NCBI GenBank assembly: GCA_963699015.1 | Contig: CAVOSX010000002.1 | Span: 682,001 to 746,000, forward strand | Length of the DNA stretch: 64,000 nt | Direction: 5' to 3' | Origin: PALSA-505 sp963699015 | GTDB lineage: Bacteria > Actinomycetota > Actinomycetes > Streptosporangiales > Streptosporangiaceae | Shown here: piece after piece, positions 1 through 9,126 of the stretch | How the letters are laid out: each line of letters begins with the position of its first letter | Numbering within the stretch: the first letter of the stretch is position 1 | Made by a program: the position numbers and the translations under genes | Notes under the pieces: model-generated | Databases searched by the model: none | What the model saw: the letters and a program-made list of their open reading frames with translations, nothing else | Told to the model about the DNA's origin: nothing

Positions 1-999
1 TACGGCCCGGACGCGACGTTCCTCGGCGTGCCGGGGGCGGACCTGGCCGACCAGCCCTCCTACGCGGAGGCCGACATCGTGATCCTGGGCGCGCCGTTCG
101 ACGGCGGCACGTCGCACCGCCCGGGGGCCAGGTTCGGCCCGCAGGCGATCCGGGGCACCGACTACCTGCCGCACGACGGGTCCCGTCCGCACCTGGCCCT
201 GGGCGTCGATCCGCTGGCCGAGCTGCGGGTGGTGGACGCGGGTGATGCGGAGATGCCGTCCGGGGACATCGAGCTCTCGCTGCGCCGCCTGGAAGAAGCG
301 GTGCACCGGATCTGCCGGGCCGGGGCGCTGCCGGTGATCCTGGGCGGCGACCACACCATCGCGCTGCCGGACGCGACGGGAGTGGCCAGGCACGTCGGCT
401 GGGGCCGGGTGTCGGTGATCCACTTCGACGCGCACGCCGACACCGGGGACACGCAGTGGGGGTCGCTGTACGGGCACGGCACGCCGATGCGCCGGCTGAT
501 CGAGTCCGGCGCGGTACGCGGCGACCGCTTCCTGCAGCTCGGCCTGCGCGGCTACTGGCCGGGGCCGCAGACGCTGGACTGGATGGCGGGGCAGCGAATG
601 CGCAGCTTCGAGATGACCGAGGTGGTTGGCCGCGGGCTTGACGCCTGCCTGGACGACGCGTTCGCGATCGCCACCGACGAGTGCGACGGCGTGTTCCTGT
701 CGGTCGATGTGGACGTGGTCGATCCGGGCATGGCCCCGGGCACCGGCACGCCCGAGCCTGGCGGGCTGACCGGCCGCCAGCTGCTCGACGCGGTCCGCCG
801 GATCGCGATGGAGATGCCGCTGGCCGGGATGGACGTGGTCGAGGTCTCGCCGCCCTACGACCACGCCGAGGTGACCGCGTACCTGGGTAACCGGGTGGTG
901 CTCGAGGCGCTGTCCGGTATCGCCTGGCGCCGCGGCCGGACGGCCGGCCGGCCGGTGCGCGAACCTGGCACGCCGCTGCTCGAAGGGCGAAACCCATAG
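1..999 (+). CDS. speB: Agmatinase / ureohydrolase family protein, 5' end cut by window
   Basis: Hydrolyses a guanidino substrate, most likely agmatine, to an amine plus urea in the cytoplasm. The reading frame is open from the first base, and a GTG at 28 lies inside conserved sequence (YGPDATFLG precedes it), so the true start is upstream of the window. The Mn-binding motifs of the arginase/agmatinase fold are all present: GGDHTI, HFDAHADT, and SVDVDVVDPGMAPGTGTPEPGG split around its Asp pair. Overall pattern is closer to agmatinase or guanidinobutyrase than to arginase; the exact substrate is not readable from sequence. A LysR gene follows 52 bases downstream on the same strand and may regulate it. 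Confidence 0.88.
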   Translation, partial: YGPDATFLGVPGADLADQPSYAEADIVILGAPFDGGTSHRPGARFGPQAIRGTDYLPHDGSRPHLALGVDPLAELRVVDAGDAEMPSGDIELSLRRLEEAVHRICRAGALPVILGGDHTIALPDATGVARHVGWGRVSVIHFDAHADTGDTQWGSLYGHGTPMRRLIESGAVRGDRFLQLGLRGYWPGPQTLDWMAGQRMRSFEMTEVVGRGLDACLDDAFAIATDECDGVFLSVDVDVVDPGMAPGTGTPEPGGLTGRQLLDAVRRIAMEMPLAGMDVVEVSPPYDHAEVTAYLGNRVVLEALSGIAWRRGRTAGRPVREPGTPLLEGRNP

Positions 1000-1038
1000 A
1001 TCGTCACCCCCAACGAAACGGGATCGATCGACTACATC

Positions 1039-1044
1039 TATACT
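1039..1044 (+). promoter_or_regulatory. Possible -10 hexamer TATACT upstream of the LysR gene
   Basis: TATACT ends seven bases before the ATG at 1052, so a transcript from it would start at or next to the initiator codon and be leaderless, which is common in actinomycetes. There is no convincing -35 element and no Shine-Dalgarno sequence in front of the gene. Inference only. Confidence 0.35.
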
Positions 1045-1051
1045 TGGGCCC

Positions 1052-2017
1052 ATGCTCGACGTGACCAGGCTGCGGGTGCTGGAGGCGGTGGCCAGGTACG
1101 GGTCGGTTACGGCCGCCGCCCGGGCGCTCAACTACGCGCAGCCGTCGGTCAGCCACCATCTGGCCAGGCTGGAAGCGGAGACAGGCGCGACGCTGTTCCA
1201 GCGGTCCGGGCGGGGAATCAGGCTGACCGACGCCGGCCGCACGCTGGCCCAGCGGGCGACCGAGATCCTCGGCAGGCTCGACGCCGCCGAGAGCGAACTC
1301 GCCGCGCAGGCGGGACTGCGCGAGGGCCGGGTGCGGCTGGCCGCCTTCCCCTCCGCGCTCGGCACGCTGGTGCCGGCCGCCGCGGCCCGGCTGCAGGCGC
1401 TGCGGCCGGGCATCGACCTGATGCTCACCGAGGCCGAGCCGCCCGAGGCGCTGCGGATGCTGCGCGCCGGGTACGTGGACGTCGCGGTCATCTTCCGGCA
1501 CGAGCAGCAGGAAAACGCTCCCACGCAAGCCGGTGAGCAGGGCACGCGCGGCATACCGCTCCTGGACGAGCCCGTCTACCTGGTAACTCCCCGCCGCGAT
1601 GACGCGCCGGCCGCGGCCCGCGGCGGCGCTGGCGGGCCCGCACTGACCGACTACGCGACGGCCCGCTGGATCGCCGGCTGCGAGCGCTGCCGCGAGCACC
1701 TGCTGTACCAGTGCGAGCAGGCCGGATTCACGCCGCGGATCGCGTTCACCACCGACGACTACGTGGCGGTGCAGGCGCTGGTCGCGGCCGGTCTCGGGGT
1801 GACCACGCTGCCGGGCCTCGCGCTGCAGGCGGCACGCCATCCTGGGGTGCGCGCCGAGGCGCTGCCCGGCGCGCGCAGGCGGGTGGCCGCGCACGTCTAC
1901 GGCACGCCGCCGGATCCGCCGGCGGTCTCCCTGCTGCTTGACGTGCTGGCCGGGGCCCGCCCAGGGTCCGGGCCGGCAGAGCACGATGCGGTCGCCCGGG
2001 TCAGCGCGGAGCATTAG
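1052..2017 (+). CDS. LysR family transcriptional regulator
   Basis: A 321-residue DNA-binding regulator of normal LysR length. Residues 1-60 form the winged helix (RLRVLEAVARYGSVTAAARA, then QPSVSHHLARLE). The remainder is a two-lobed effector-binding domain of the type-2 periplasmic binding fold, with the usual ADYVAVQALVAAGLGVT-like core. It sits just downstream of the agmatinase gene in the same direction and shares no long leader, so regulation of that gene is plausible but inferred. The tail after about residue 305 is low complexity. No effector can be assigned. Confidence 0.9.
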   Translation: MLDVTRLRVLEAVARYGSVTAAARALNYAQPSVSHHLARLEAETGATLFQRSGRGIRLTDAGRTLAQRATEILGRLDAAESELAAQAGLREGRVRLAAFPSALGTLVPAAAARLQALRPGIDLMLTEAEPPEALRMLRAGYVDVAVIFRHEQQENAPTQAGEQGTRGIPLLDEPVYLVTPRRDDAPAAARGGAGGPALTDYATARWIAGCERCREHLLYQCEQAGFTPRIAFTTDDYVAVQALVAAGLGVTTLPGLALQAARHPGVRAEALPGARRRVAAHVYGTPPDPPAVSLLLDVLAGARPGSGPAEHDAVARVSAEH

Positions 2018-2041
2018 CGCTGCCCCAGCACGCCTCATGCT

Positions 2042-2146
2042 CCCCCTTATCCCCGCCGCACACTTCCCTCATCCCCCGCGTACTTGCCCTCATCCCCGCC
2101 GCGTACTCTCCCCACCCCGCCGCGTACTTTCCGCCATCCCGCTGCG
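2042..2146. repeat. Degenerate tandem repeat, about five 20-24 bp units
   Basis: Units of the form CCCTCATCCCCGCCGCGTACTT recur with small changes at about 2042, 2066, 2087, 2110 and 2131. The array fills the space between two convergent genes and ends at the stop codon of the acyl-CoA synthetase. On the minus strand it translates as a repeated YAAG-containing peptide, but that frame has no start signal and looks like a by-product of the repeat. Confidence 0.7.
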
Positions 2147-3697
2147 TCAGATGGCGCGGTCGCGGCCGGCCCAGTACGGGTCGCGCAGTCGCCGCTTCTG
2201 CAGCTTGCCGGTGGGGTCCCTGGGCATCTCGGCGATGAAGTCGACGGTCTTCGGCCATTTCATCCTGGCCAGCCGGCCATCGAGCGAGGCCATCAGCTCG
2301 CCGGCAAGCTCCGGCCCTGACCGCTCGCCCGCGGCCGGCTGCACGACGGCCTTGACCTGCTCGCCCCAGTCCTCGTCCGGCACGCCGAACACCGCGACGT
2401 CGGCGACCTTTGGATGCGCCATCAGCTCGGCTTCGATCTCGGCCGGGTAGATATTGACCCCGCCCGAAATGATCATGTCTGCCTTCCTGTCGCAGAGGAA
2501 CAGGAACCCGTCACCATCCAGGAAGCCGACATCGCCCACGGTGAAGAACTCACCAAGCCGGTTCGCGGCTGTCTTGCCCGGGTCGCCCTTGTAGACGAAC
2601 TCGAGCAGGGACATCTTCATGTAGACCGTGCCCGGCACTCCGGGCGGGCACTGGTGGCCGTCGTCGTCGGCCACCAGGATCTCGCTGACCGGCCACGGAC
2701 GGCCCACCGTGCCGGGGCGGGCCAGCCAGTCGGCCGGAGTGGCGATCGTGCCGCCGCCTTCGGTGGCGGCGTAGTACTCGTACACGCACGGCCCCCACCA
2801 GTCCAGCATGGCCTGCTTGATGCGAACCGGGCAGGGCGCGGCGGCGTGGATGAGCCACCTCATCGAGGACAGGTCGTAGCGCCGCCTGACCGGCTCGGGC
2901 AGCATCAGCATCCGCTTGAACTGGGTCGGCACCATGTGCGTACTGGTCACCCGGTAGCGGTCGACCTTGGCCAGCGTGTCCTCGGGCTCCCACTTGTCCA
3001 TGTAGACCAGCGTGTGCCCCATGTGCAGGCAGCCCCCGGCGAACAGCGTCACCGCGGTGTGATAGTTGGGCGAGGTGACCAGGTGGACCCCGGGCTGCCC
3101 GGGAGCCATGCCGAAGATCTGCAGCAGCACCGAGCTGAGTTCCGCGGCATCCTCGGGGTTCAGGTCGGCCAGCGGCCGGCGTACACCCTTGGGCCGGCCG
3201 GTCGTCCCTGACGTGTAGTGCATGCTGGCTCCGGAGGTGCGCCCGGCGGGCATCGTGTCCGGCTGGCCCGCGCGCAGCCCGGCCTCAGGGACGAATCCGG
3301 GGATGCGGCCGTAGCTGATGCGCGCGGCACGCGCGATGCCGGCCGCGTCGGCCGCCCGGGCCGCCGCGGCGGCGAACCGCTCGTCCGCGAAGAACGCCTT
3401 CGCCTCGCTGTCGCGGACGATGTACTCCACCTCGGCCGCGGTGAAGTGCCAGTTGACCGGGGTGAAGTACCAGCCGGCCTGCTGCGCCGCGAGGTAGACC
3501 TCCAGCGGGGCAGTGCCGTTCGGCAGCAGGGTGGCGATGCCGTCCCCCGGTCGCAGGCCGAGTTGCCGCAGGCCGTGCGTGATCTGGTTGACCCGGGCCA
3601 GGAGGCCGCCCGCGGCGTGCTCGGTGCCATCGGGATCGACCGCGGCGATCCAGTCCGGCCGCTGCTGCGCGATCCGCCAGAACCCCATCGAACCCAT
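2147..3697 (-). CDS. Acyl-CoA synthetase (AMP-forming, ANL superfamily)
   Basis: Activates a carboxylic acid, probably fatty or aromatic, to its acyl-CoA via an acyl-adenylate. The P-loop signature YTSGTTGRPKGV, the YYAATEGGG adenine-site motif, the TVGDVGFLDGDG hinge region and the C-terminal CDRKADMIISGGVNIYP motif with the catalytic lysine region PTGKLQKR are all present. The frame is open further upstream to 3736, but the ATG at 3697 follows GGGAAGG at good spacing and begins the conserved sequence, so I place the start there (516 residues). It is a single transcription unit; 209 GC-rich bases without features separate it from the next gene. The acid substrate cannot be told. Confidence 0.9.
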   Translation of the reverse strand: MGSMGFWRIAQQRPDWIAAVDPDGTEHAAGGLLARVNQITHGLRQLGLRPGDGIATLLPNGTAPLEVYLAAQQAGWYFTPVNWHFTAAEVEYIVRDSEAKAFFADERFAAAAARAADAAGIARAARISYGRIPGFVPEAGLRAGQPDTMPAGRTSGASMHYTSGTTGRPKGVRRPLADLNPEDAAELSSVLLQIFGMAPGQPGVHLVTSPNYHTAVTLFAGGCLHMGHTLVYMDKWEPEDTLAKVDRYRVTSTHMVPTQFKRMLMLPEPVRRRYDLSSMRWLIHAAAPCPVRIKQAMLDWWGPCVYEYYAATEGGGTIATPADWLARPGTVGRPWPVSEILVADDDGHQCPPGVPGTVYMKMSLLEFVYKGDPGKTAANRLGEFFTVGDVGFLDGDGFLFLCDRKADMIISGGVNIYPAEIEAELMAHPKVADVAVFGVPDEDWGEQVKAVVQPAAGERSGPELAGELMASLDGRLARMKWPKTVDFIAEMPRDPTGKLQKRRLRDPYWAGRDRAI

Positions 3698-3905
3698 CGG
3701 CTGACCACCTTCCCGGCGCGGCCCGGCCGGCCGCACCCCGCCGAACGTTCCGGCCCTGGCCGGAGCGAATGCGCGCCGATCGCGAGTAGACCACGCCCCG
3801 CCTCATCCGGCAATCGGGGCCCGGGCCGGGCAGCGGGCGCCGACGGCACAGTGCCTGCCGGCGGGTGCCGGCGATGGCGCACGATCGCGTCGGCTGACCG
3901 CGGCG

Positions 3906-4928
3906 CTAGCCGGGCGGGTCGACCCGGACCTCGCCGACCAGCCGCTCGTAGACCGCCAGGTCCACCTCGCCCTCGGCGCTGGCCGAGGCGCCGAGGGCGA
4001 CCGCATGGCGGAGCCGGTCCTGCCACGACCAGCCGAGCAGCACGCCGGGGACCAGTCCCGCCACCAGCACGTCCCGCGGCCAGCAGGGGCCGCTGCGGGC
4101 GGGCAGGGTGGCCTGCCACTGCCCGTCGGCGGTGACGGCGCGGACCGCGTCCCCGGACAGCAGCGCAACCGCGCCCGCACCGGCCGCCACCAGGGCTCGC
4201 GGATCGGGCCCCCCCGGGCAGCCCGGGCCGGAGGGCGCGTCCGGGTCGGCGGGCGCGTTCTGGTCGCCGGGCGCGTCCGGGTCGCCGGGCGCACCCGGGG
4301 CGCCGGGGGCACCCGGGGCGCCGAGCACGTCCGGGCCGCCGAGCATGTCCGGGCCGCCGGCCAGTTCGCCTGGATCGGGGATCACCAGCGCGGGGCGCCG
4401 GGCGGCAGCATGCCGGAGGGCGGGGCCGCCGGCGTCGAGGACCACCGGAACGCCGGCGTCGTCCGCGTAGGTGGCCAGGGTGGCGTAGGTCTCCGGGGGC
4501 ATCCCGGCAGGCAGGCTGCCGCAGAGCACCACGGCGGTCGCCCCGGCCAGCCAGCGCCGGTAGTCGGCGGCGAACCGGCCGAGTTCCTCGGTGGTGATGT
4601 ACGGGCCAGGCTCGCTGAACCTGAGGCGGCGGCCGTTCGCCCCGTCCCGCACTTCGAGCACGCGCCGCGATTCTCGGCCGATCGCGGTGAAGTCGGCGGG
4701 TATCCCGGACCGGGCCAGGTCCGCCCGGATCATCTCGCCCGCGGACCCGCCGGCCAGGCCGGCGGCGATGACCTCGTGGCCGAACGTGTGCAGCACCCGT
4801 GCGACCGCCACCCCGCGGCCCGCGGCCCGGTAGCGCACGCCGGAGACCTGGTTCGTGGCGTCCCAGGCCACCTGACGGGCCTGGTAGCACACGCCGAGCG
4901 CGGTGTTGAGCGTGACGGTGACGATCAC
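3906..4928 (-). CDS. PfkB-fold (1-phosphofructokinase-like) protein, degenerate, with collagen-like insert
   Basis: The N-terminus MIVTVTLNTALG and the GRGVAVARVLHTFG segment place this in the FruK/LacC/tagatose-6-phosphate kinase branch of the PfkB family. Family members begin TLNPA(I/L)D and end with a GAGD anion hole; here the first is TLNTALG and the second reads CWPRD (about residues 282-286), so the substrate Asp and the Gly-rich loop are lost although one Asp remains. Residues about 191-244, where the family has its N/K-containing strand, are replaced by a Gly-Pro-rich stretch with GAP and GPD triplets resembling collagen. It is probably not an active sugar-phosphate kinase. Length 340 residues versus about 310 typical. 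Confidence 0.75.
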   Translation of the reverse strand: MIVTVTLNTALGVCYQARQVAWDATNQVSGVRYRAAGRGVAVARVLHTFGHEVIAAGLAGGSAGEMIRADLARSGIPADFTAIGRESRRVLEVRDGANGRRLRFSEPGPYITTEELGRFAADYRRWLAGATAVVLCGSLPAGMPPETYATLATYADDAGVPVVLDAGGPALRHAAARRPALVIPDPGELAGGPDMLGGPDVLGAPGAPGAPGAPGDPDAPGDQNAPADPDAPSGPGCPGGPDPRALVAAGAGAVALLSGDAVRAVTADGQWQATLPARSGPCWPRDVLVAGLVPGVLLGWSWQDRLRHAVALGASASAEGEVDLAVYERLVGEVRVDPPG

Positions 4929-4962
4929 CTGCGGTCCTTACCCGCGGCGCGCGCTTGGCGAT

Positions 4963-5424
4963 TCAGCCGGCACCGCCTGTCAATTCTGCAGCCATGGTCG
5001 CGCCGAGCTCCCAGCAGGCCTCCAGGTCGGCGCGGGCCGGCTGGCCGAGCACGCGGACCGGCGGGCGCGCCCGCCGCCATTGCAGCCCGGAGGCAATCGA
5101 CTCCACCGCCCGGACCGCCCCCGTGGTGTCCTGGTTGCCGTGCACGTAGAGGGCATACGGGCGGCGCACCGTCGCTTCCAGGCACGGGTAATAGGTAGTG
5201 TCGAAGAAGTGCTTGAGCGCGCCGGACATGTAGCCGATGTTCGCGGGCGTGCCGAGCACGTAGCCGTCGGCGGCGAGTACGTCGGGAACGGCCGCGGTCA
5301 GCGCGGGCCGGATCTCCACCTCTACTCCCTCGATCCCCTCGGCAGCCGTACCGGACACCACCGCCTCGAACATCGCCTGCATGCCGGGAGATGACGTGTG
5401 GTGGACGAGAAGCAGCCGGGCCAC
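4963..5424 (-). CDS. Flavodoxin-like / NAD(P)H-dependent FMN reductase-like protein
   Basis: A 153-residue protein with the flavodoxin-like fold of small quinone or azo reductases: an N-terminal strand LLLVHHTSSPG that would bind FMN phosphate, the motif GYVLGTPANIGYMSGALKHF (FMN isoalloxazine loop), and a third loop VHGNQDTTGAV. Likely a cytoplasmic FMN-dependent oxidoreductase. The gene lies 34 bases upstream of the PfkB-like gene in the same direction and may be co-transcribed with it. No specific substrate is visible. Confidence 0.8.
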   Translation of the reverse strand: MARLLLVHHTSSPGMQAMFEAVVSGTAAEGIEGVEVEIRPALTAAVPDVLAADGYVLGTPANIGYMSGALKHFFDTTYYPCLEATVRRPYALYVHGNQDTTGAVRAVESIASGLQWRRARPPVRVLGQPARADLEACWELGATMAAELTGGAG

Positions 5425-5579
5425 CAGGCCGATCTTAGCGGCCCGGATAGGCCCGCCGGCTGAGGCATAATCACCGGCCCAGGGGGTAGCGCTATAGCTT
5501 CAATACCCTGTCCTGGCCCAATCCAGACAAAATAGATGGTTATAGTCGAGATCCAGTTTGCCGCCTCCAGGGAGACAAA

Positions 5580-6656
5580 ATGGCTCTGCCCGATTTCCTC
5601 GTGATCGGGGCGCCCAAGGCGGGCTCCACGGCCCTGCATGCCGCCCTCGCCCAGCATCCTGCGCTGCACATGTCCGCGGTCAAGGAACCGAAGTTCTTCC
5701 TCTCCGACGGCCCGCCGCCCGCCCGCGGCGGCCCCGGGGACACGCAGACCTACCGCGAGCATGTCTGGCGCAGACCGGACTACGAGGCCCTGTTCGGCGG
5801 GGCCGCCCCGGGGGCGCTGTGCGGCGAGTCCACTCCGCTGTACCTGCACGACCCGGCCGCGCACCGCCGCATCCGCGCGCTGATCCCGGAGGCCAGGCTG
5901 ATCGCCGTGCTGCGGGATCCGGTCGAGCGGGCGCACTCCAACTGGACGCACCTGTGGTCGGCGGGACTCGAGCCGATCGGGGACTTCGTCCGCGCCTGCG
6001 AGGAGGAGCCGCGCCGGATCGAGGCGGGCTGGGCCAGCTTCTGGCACTACATCAGCCTCGGCCGGTACGGCGAGCAGCTGGAGCACCTGTACCGCCTGTT
6101 CCCCCGCGAGCAGGTGCTGGTGCTGCGCTATCTCTCGCTGGTCGACAGCCCGGCGCAGACGCTCGACCGGATCTGCGCGTTCCTCGGCGTCGAGCCGGGG
6201 ATCGTCGGCAGCCTGCCGCGGGAGAACGTGACCGCGCATCCCGATGCGACGCTTCGCCACCGCGCGGTGGCCAGGGCGGCGCGGGCCGCCGCCGCCGCGG
6301 GCCGGTTCCTGCCCGGCACCGGCGGGGCGGTGCTGAGCAGGCGGATCGAGCACGCGCTGCAGCGCAGCGCGCCCCCGCGCCAGCCGCTCACCGCGGACGA
6401 GCGCGAGCAGGTGCTGCCGTACTTCGAGGCCGACATCCGGCTGCTGGAACGGGTCACCGGCGACGACTTCAGCTTCTGGCTGCGGCCCCGGGAGCGCTCA
6501 GGCGGCATGGTGGGCAGCAGGCCAGCCGGCCAGCGGCAGGCCAGGAACGGCCAGCCGGCCGGTGTCGGGCGGGAACCGGCCAGGCCGTCGCTGAGGGTGG
6601 GTCAGCGGAGCTCGGTGCGCAGCTCGTGCGCGCCGTCCGGCCGGGTCATCTCGTAG
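5580..6656 (+). CDS. Sulfotransferase family protein (PAPS-dependent)
   Basis: Transfers sulfate from PAPS to an unknown acceptor. Near the N-terminus FLVIGAPKAGSTALHAAL is the 5'-phosphosulfate loop, and LRDPVERAHSNW around residue 117 is the 3'-phosphate-binding motif with its conserved Arg and Ser. The ATG follows GGGAG at seven bases. The body ends near residue 300 (FSFWLRP); the last 55 residues are a basic low-complexity tail that overlaps the convergent gene by 55 bases, which suggests the original stop was lost or the tail is unstructured. No signal peptide. Confidence 0.88.
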   Translation: MALPDFLVIGAPKAGSTALHAALAQHPALHMSAVKEPKFFLSDGPPPARGGPGDTQTYREHVWRRPDYEALFGGAAPGALCGESTPLYLHDPAAHRRIRALIPEARLIAVLRDPVERAHSNWTHLWSAGLEPIGDFVRACEEEPRRIEAGWASFWHYISLGRYGEQLEHLYRLFPREQVLVLRYLSLVDSPAQTLDRICAFLGVEPGIVGSLPRENVTAHPDATLRHRAVARAARAAAAAGRFLPGTGGAVLSRRIEHALQRSAPPRQPLTADEREQVLPYFEADIRLLERVTGDDFSFWLRPRERSGGMVGSRPAGQRQARNGQPAGVGREPARPSLRVGQRSSVRSSCAPSGRVIS

Positions 6657-7513
6657 TAGAGCCTGCGCCGGCCGTCGGCTAGCTGGAGCACATCCAGGTA
6701 GCGCAGCCCCCCGGTGGCGTACGGAGACTCGGCCAGCGGCGCCGTCCGCAGCTGGGTCAGCGCGGCCGGCTCGGTGCCGACCGCTACGCCGGTCCGCTCC
6801 TCATAGTTCTCCGCCGCGGTCGCCCGGCCGTCGTAGTAGGCCACGATCGCGCCAGGCGGGAACTGGACCGCGGTGATCCTGGTCCCCCGGGCGTCCCACT
6901 GCCCCGGCCGGCCAGTCAGCGCGGTGCCGTCCCAGGTCCAGTTCCACCCGTCCTGGCTGGTGGCGTGGTCGGTGACCATCTGGTCCGTCTCCGCCGGGTC
7001 CTCGAGCGGGTGGCATGACGCCCACAGGTGCCAGCGGCCGTCCCGGGACACGATGACCGGATCCTTGACCGCGGTCTTGGCGTCACCCGGCAGCGCGACC
7101 CGGCTGTGCGCGGCGTCGAACCCGGACGGGCTCGCCGCCTCGATCAGCTCCACCCGCCAGTGCTTGGTCCCGAAGGTGGCACAGCTCAGGTACAGCCGCC
7201 AGGTACCTTCGGGGGTCCGGATCAGCGCGGGGCGCTCGAGCGACTCGGCCCGCATCTGCTCCTTGGTGATGGTCAGCAGCGGCTCGAAGTGCTCGCCGTC
7301 CGCGGATCTGGCCACCGTGACCGCGTAGCCGCGGCCCATTCCCTGCGGCTGGCGCAGCCGGTAGGCCAGGTAGATGGCCCCGTCCCACTCGACGGCGCTC
7401 GGCGCGCCCGCCCAGTATCCTGGCTCGTCCCCGGGTGGTGCCACGGCCACGACCGACCGGTCCGGCCGCGGCACCAGGACTTCGCCTTGCATGTCGTATT
7501 CGTCACTGATCAC
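6602..7513 (-). CDS. Glycosyl hydrolase-like five-bladed beta-propeller protein
   Basis: A 303-residue protein with repeated blades typical of the GH43/62/32/68 and GH130 propeller folds: WAGAPSAVEWDGAIYLAYRL, ESLERPALIRTPEGTWRLYL, VKDPVIVSRDGRWHLWAS and GGLRYLDVLQLADGRRRLYY. Each blade carries an acidic or aromatic residue pattern of sugar-binding propellers. There is no signal peptide, so it acts inside the cell or is not an extracellular hydrolase. Convergent with the sulfotransferase gene, with overlapping 3' ends. Substrate unknown; a non-enzymatic propeller cannot be excluded. Confidence 0.72.
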   Translation of the reverse strand: MISDEYDMQGEVLVPRPDRSVVAVAPPGDEPGYWAGAPSAVEWDGAIYLAYRLRQPQGMGRGYAVTVARSADGEHFEPLLTITKEQMRAESLERPALIRTPEGTWRLYLSCATFGTKHWRVELIEAASPSGFDAAHSRVALPGDAKTAVKDPVIVSRDGRWHLWASCHPLEDPAETDQMVTDHATSQDGWNWTWDGTALTGRPGQWDARGTRITAVQFPPGAIVAYYDGRATAAENYEERTGVAVGTEPAALTQLRTAPLAESPYATGGLRYLDVLQLADGRRRLYYEMTRPDGAHELRTELR

Positions 7514-7572
7514 GATGCCATGCTAGACAGCACGGGCCGCAGCCGATGCATTCTCGGCTGAGCCGGGCGCGG

Positions 7573-8877
7573 TTACTTTACGGCCAGCGCGCCCGCGGTC
7601 ACCGGGTCGGCGGCGCCGGCAGGCTGGTCCGCGACCACCGGCTCGGGGGCGGGCCCGGCCGCGGAGCGGATCGTCCGGATCTGCCGCGGGATGAGCGCCA
7701 GGGCCGACGACGCCACGATGAGCAGCGCCGCGGCGTACTGCGTGGCCGAGACCCCGATCGCGGCCGCGAGCGGGCCGGCGATCAGCGCGCCGACGGGCAT
7801 GGTCATGGTCGAGCCGAGCGCGTCGTACGAGGACACCCTGGCCAGCTTGTCCGGCGGGATGTGCCTGGCCAGCGCGACCGTCCACTGGACCATCATGACT
7901 TCCACCGCCAGCCCGGCACCGAACGCGCACACGCAGACCAGCGGCAGCGGCCACAGCATGGCCAGGGCCAGCGTCGGGACCGCGATCGTCATGCCCATGA
8001 GCACGACGAACAGCATGGGCCGGCGCGGCGAGAAGCGCAGCGACGTCAGGCCGCCGGCGATCAGGCCGACCGATTCCGCGGCCGTGATCGCGCCCCACGA
8101 CGCGGGACCGCCCAGGTGACTCCGGGCGACGGCGGGCCCGAGTACCATGAACCCGCCGTACCAGGCCATCAAGATCACGCAGTACTGTGCCACGATCGCC
8201 TGCAGCCAGGCGCGAGAGCGGAACTCCGACCAGCCGTCGCGCAGTTCGCGCCACATACCGGGACCCGGTGAGCGGCCGCCGTCGGCCGCGCGGATGCTCA
8301 GCAGCACCGGAACGGTGCCGAGCGTGCCGACGCCGCAGACGGTCAGCGCCCATCCCGGGCCGACGGCCGCGACGACCAGCCCCGCGAGGGCCGCGCCAGC
8401 CGTCTGCCCGGCGTTCATCGCCAGCCGGCTCAGCGCGCTCGCCTGAGTCAGCAGCTCGCCGGGGACGAGCCGGGGCAGCAGCGCCTGCGAGGCCGGGTAG
8501 AACACGGCCATGCCGGTGCCCGTCACACCTTCGAGCACGATCATCTGCCACAGCCGGGCCTGACCGGTGAGCAGCAGCAGGCCGAAGGCCCCCTCGCCCA
8601 GCGCGATCATGAGATTCCCCGCGATGATCACGCGCTGCGGTGGCATGCGGTCGGCGAAGACCCCGCCGATCAGGGTGAATACCAGCGACGGGGCGATCTG
8701 GGCCACGAGCACGTAGGACAGGTCGGCGGTCGACCCGGTCCTGTCCAGGACCGCGAAGGCCACGCCGACCAGCGAGAACGCGAAAGCCCCCGGCGCGATC
8801 AGCCGGTCGGCCAGCAGCAGCCGGAAGTCCCTCAGCGCCAGCACGGGAAACCGGCGGGCCAGGGCTCGCGCAGGCAT
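7573..8877 (-). CDS. MFS transporter, drug-exporter type
   Basis: About 434 residues with roughly twelve hydrophobic segments and the MFS loop motif DRMPPQRVI after TM2. Sequence style (RDFRLLLADRLIAPGAFAFS, GPAVARSHLGG) resembles the macrolide-efflux/EntS-like exporters. The frame stays open to 9201 but that extension is basic and non-membrane; the ATG at 8877 begins the conserved cytoplasmic helix, so the start is placed there. The 250 bases up to the divergent DUF3054 gene contain GC-rich sequence with no clear operator. Substrate unknown. Confidence 0.88.
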   Translation of the reverse strand: MPARALARRFPVLALRDFRLLLADRLIAPGAFAFSLVGVAFAVLDRTGSTADLSYVLVAQIAPSLVFTLIGGVFADRMPPQRVIIAGNLMIALGEGAFGLLLLTGQARLWQMIVLEGVTGTGMAVFYPASQALLPRLVPGELLTQASALSRLAMNAGQTAGAALAGLVVAAVGPGWALTVCGVGTLGTVPVLLSIRAADGGRSPGPGMWRELRDGWSEFRSRAWLQAIVAQYCVILMAWYGGFMVLGPAVARSHLGGPASWGAITAAESVGLIAGGLTSLRFSPRRPMLFVVLMGMTIAVPTLALAMLWPLPLVCVCAFGAGLAVEVMMVQWTVALARHIPPDKLARVSSYDALGSTMTMPVGALIAGPLAAAIGVSATQYAAALLIVASSALALIPRQIRTIRSAAGPAPEPVVADQPAGAADPVTAGALAVK

Positions 8878-9126
8878 GACTGTACGTCCGTTCCGGTGTA
8901 GTCGGGGGGCGGCATCCGACGCTAGCCGCGGCCGCTTTGCCCGGGCAAACGCTTTTCCCGCCCGGCGCATGCCCGGCGGCAGCCTGGCCCCCCGGGTCCC
9001 GGCCGCCATGCCGACCGTCCCCGACGTCGAAGAACCGAACCACGGGCAGTCGTCATGTCGTTGCCATGGCCCGCTTTGCCCGCGATGGGGCACCCGTTGA
9101 CCGGCAACCCTGGCTACGGTGGATAG

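Noticed and set aside
2001..2258. Minus-strand frame with repeated YAAG peptides
   Set aside because: Produced by the DNA tandem repeat and overlapping the acyl-CoA synthetase end.
4108..4470. Collagen-like frame on the + strand
   Set aside because: It is the complement of the repeat insert in the PfkB-like gene and has no start signal.
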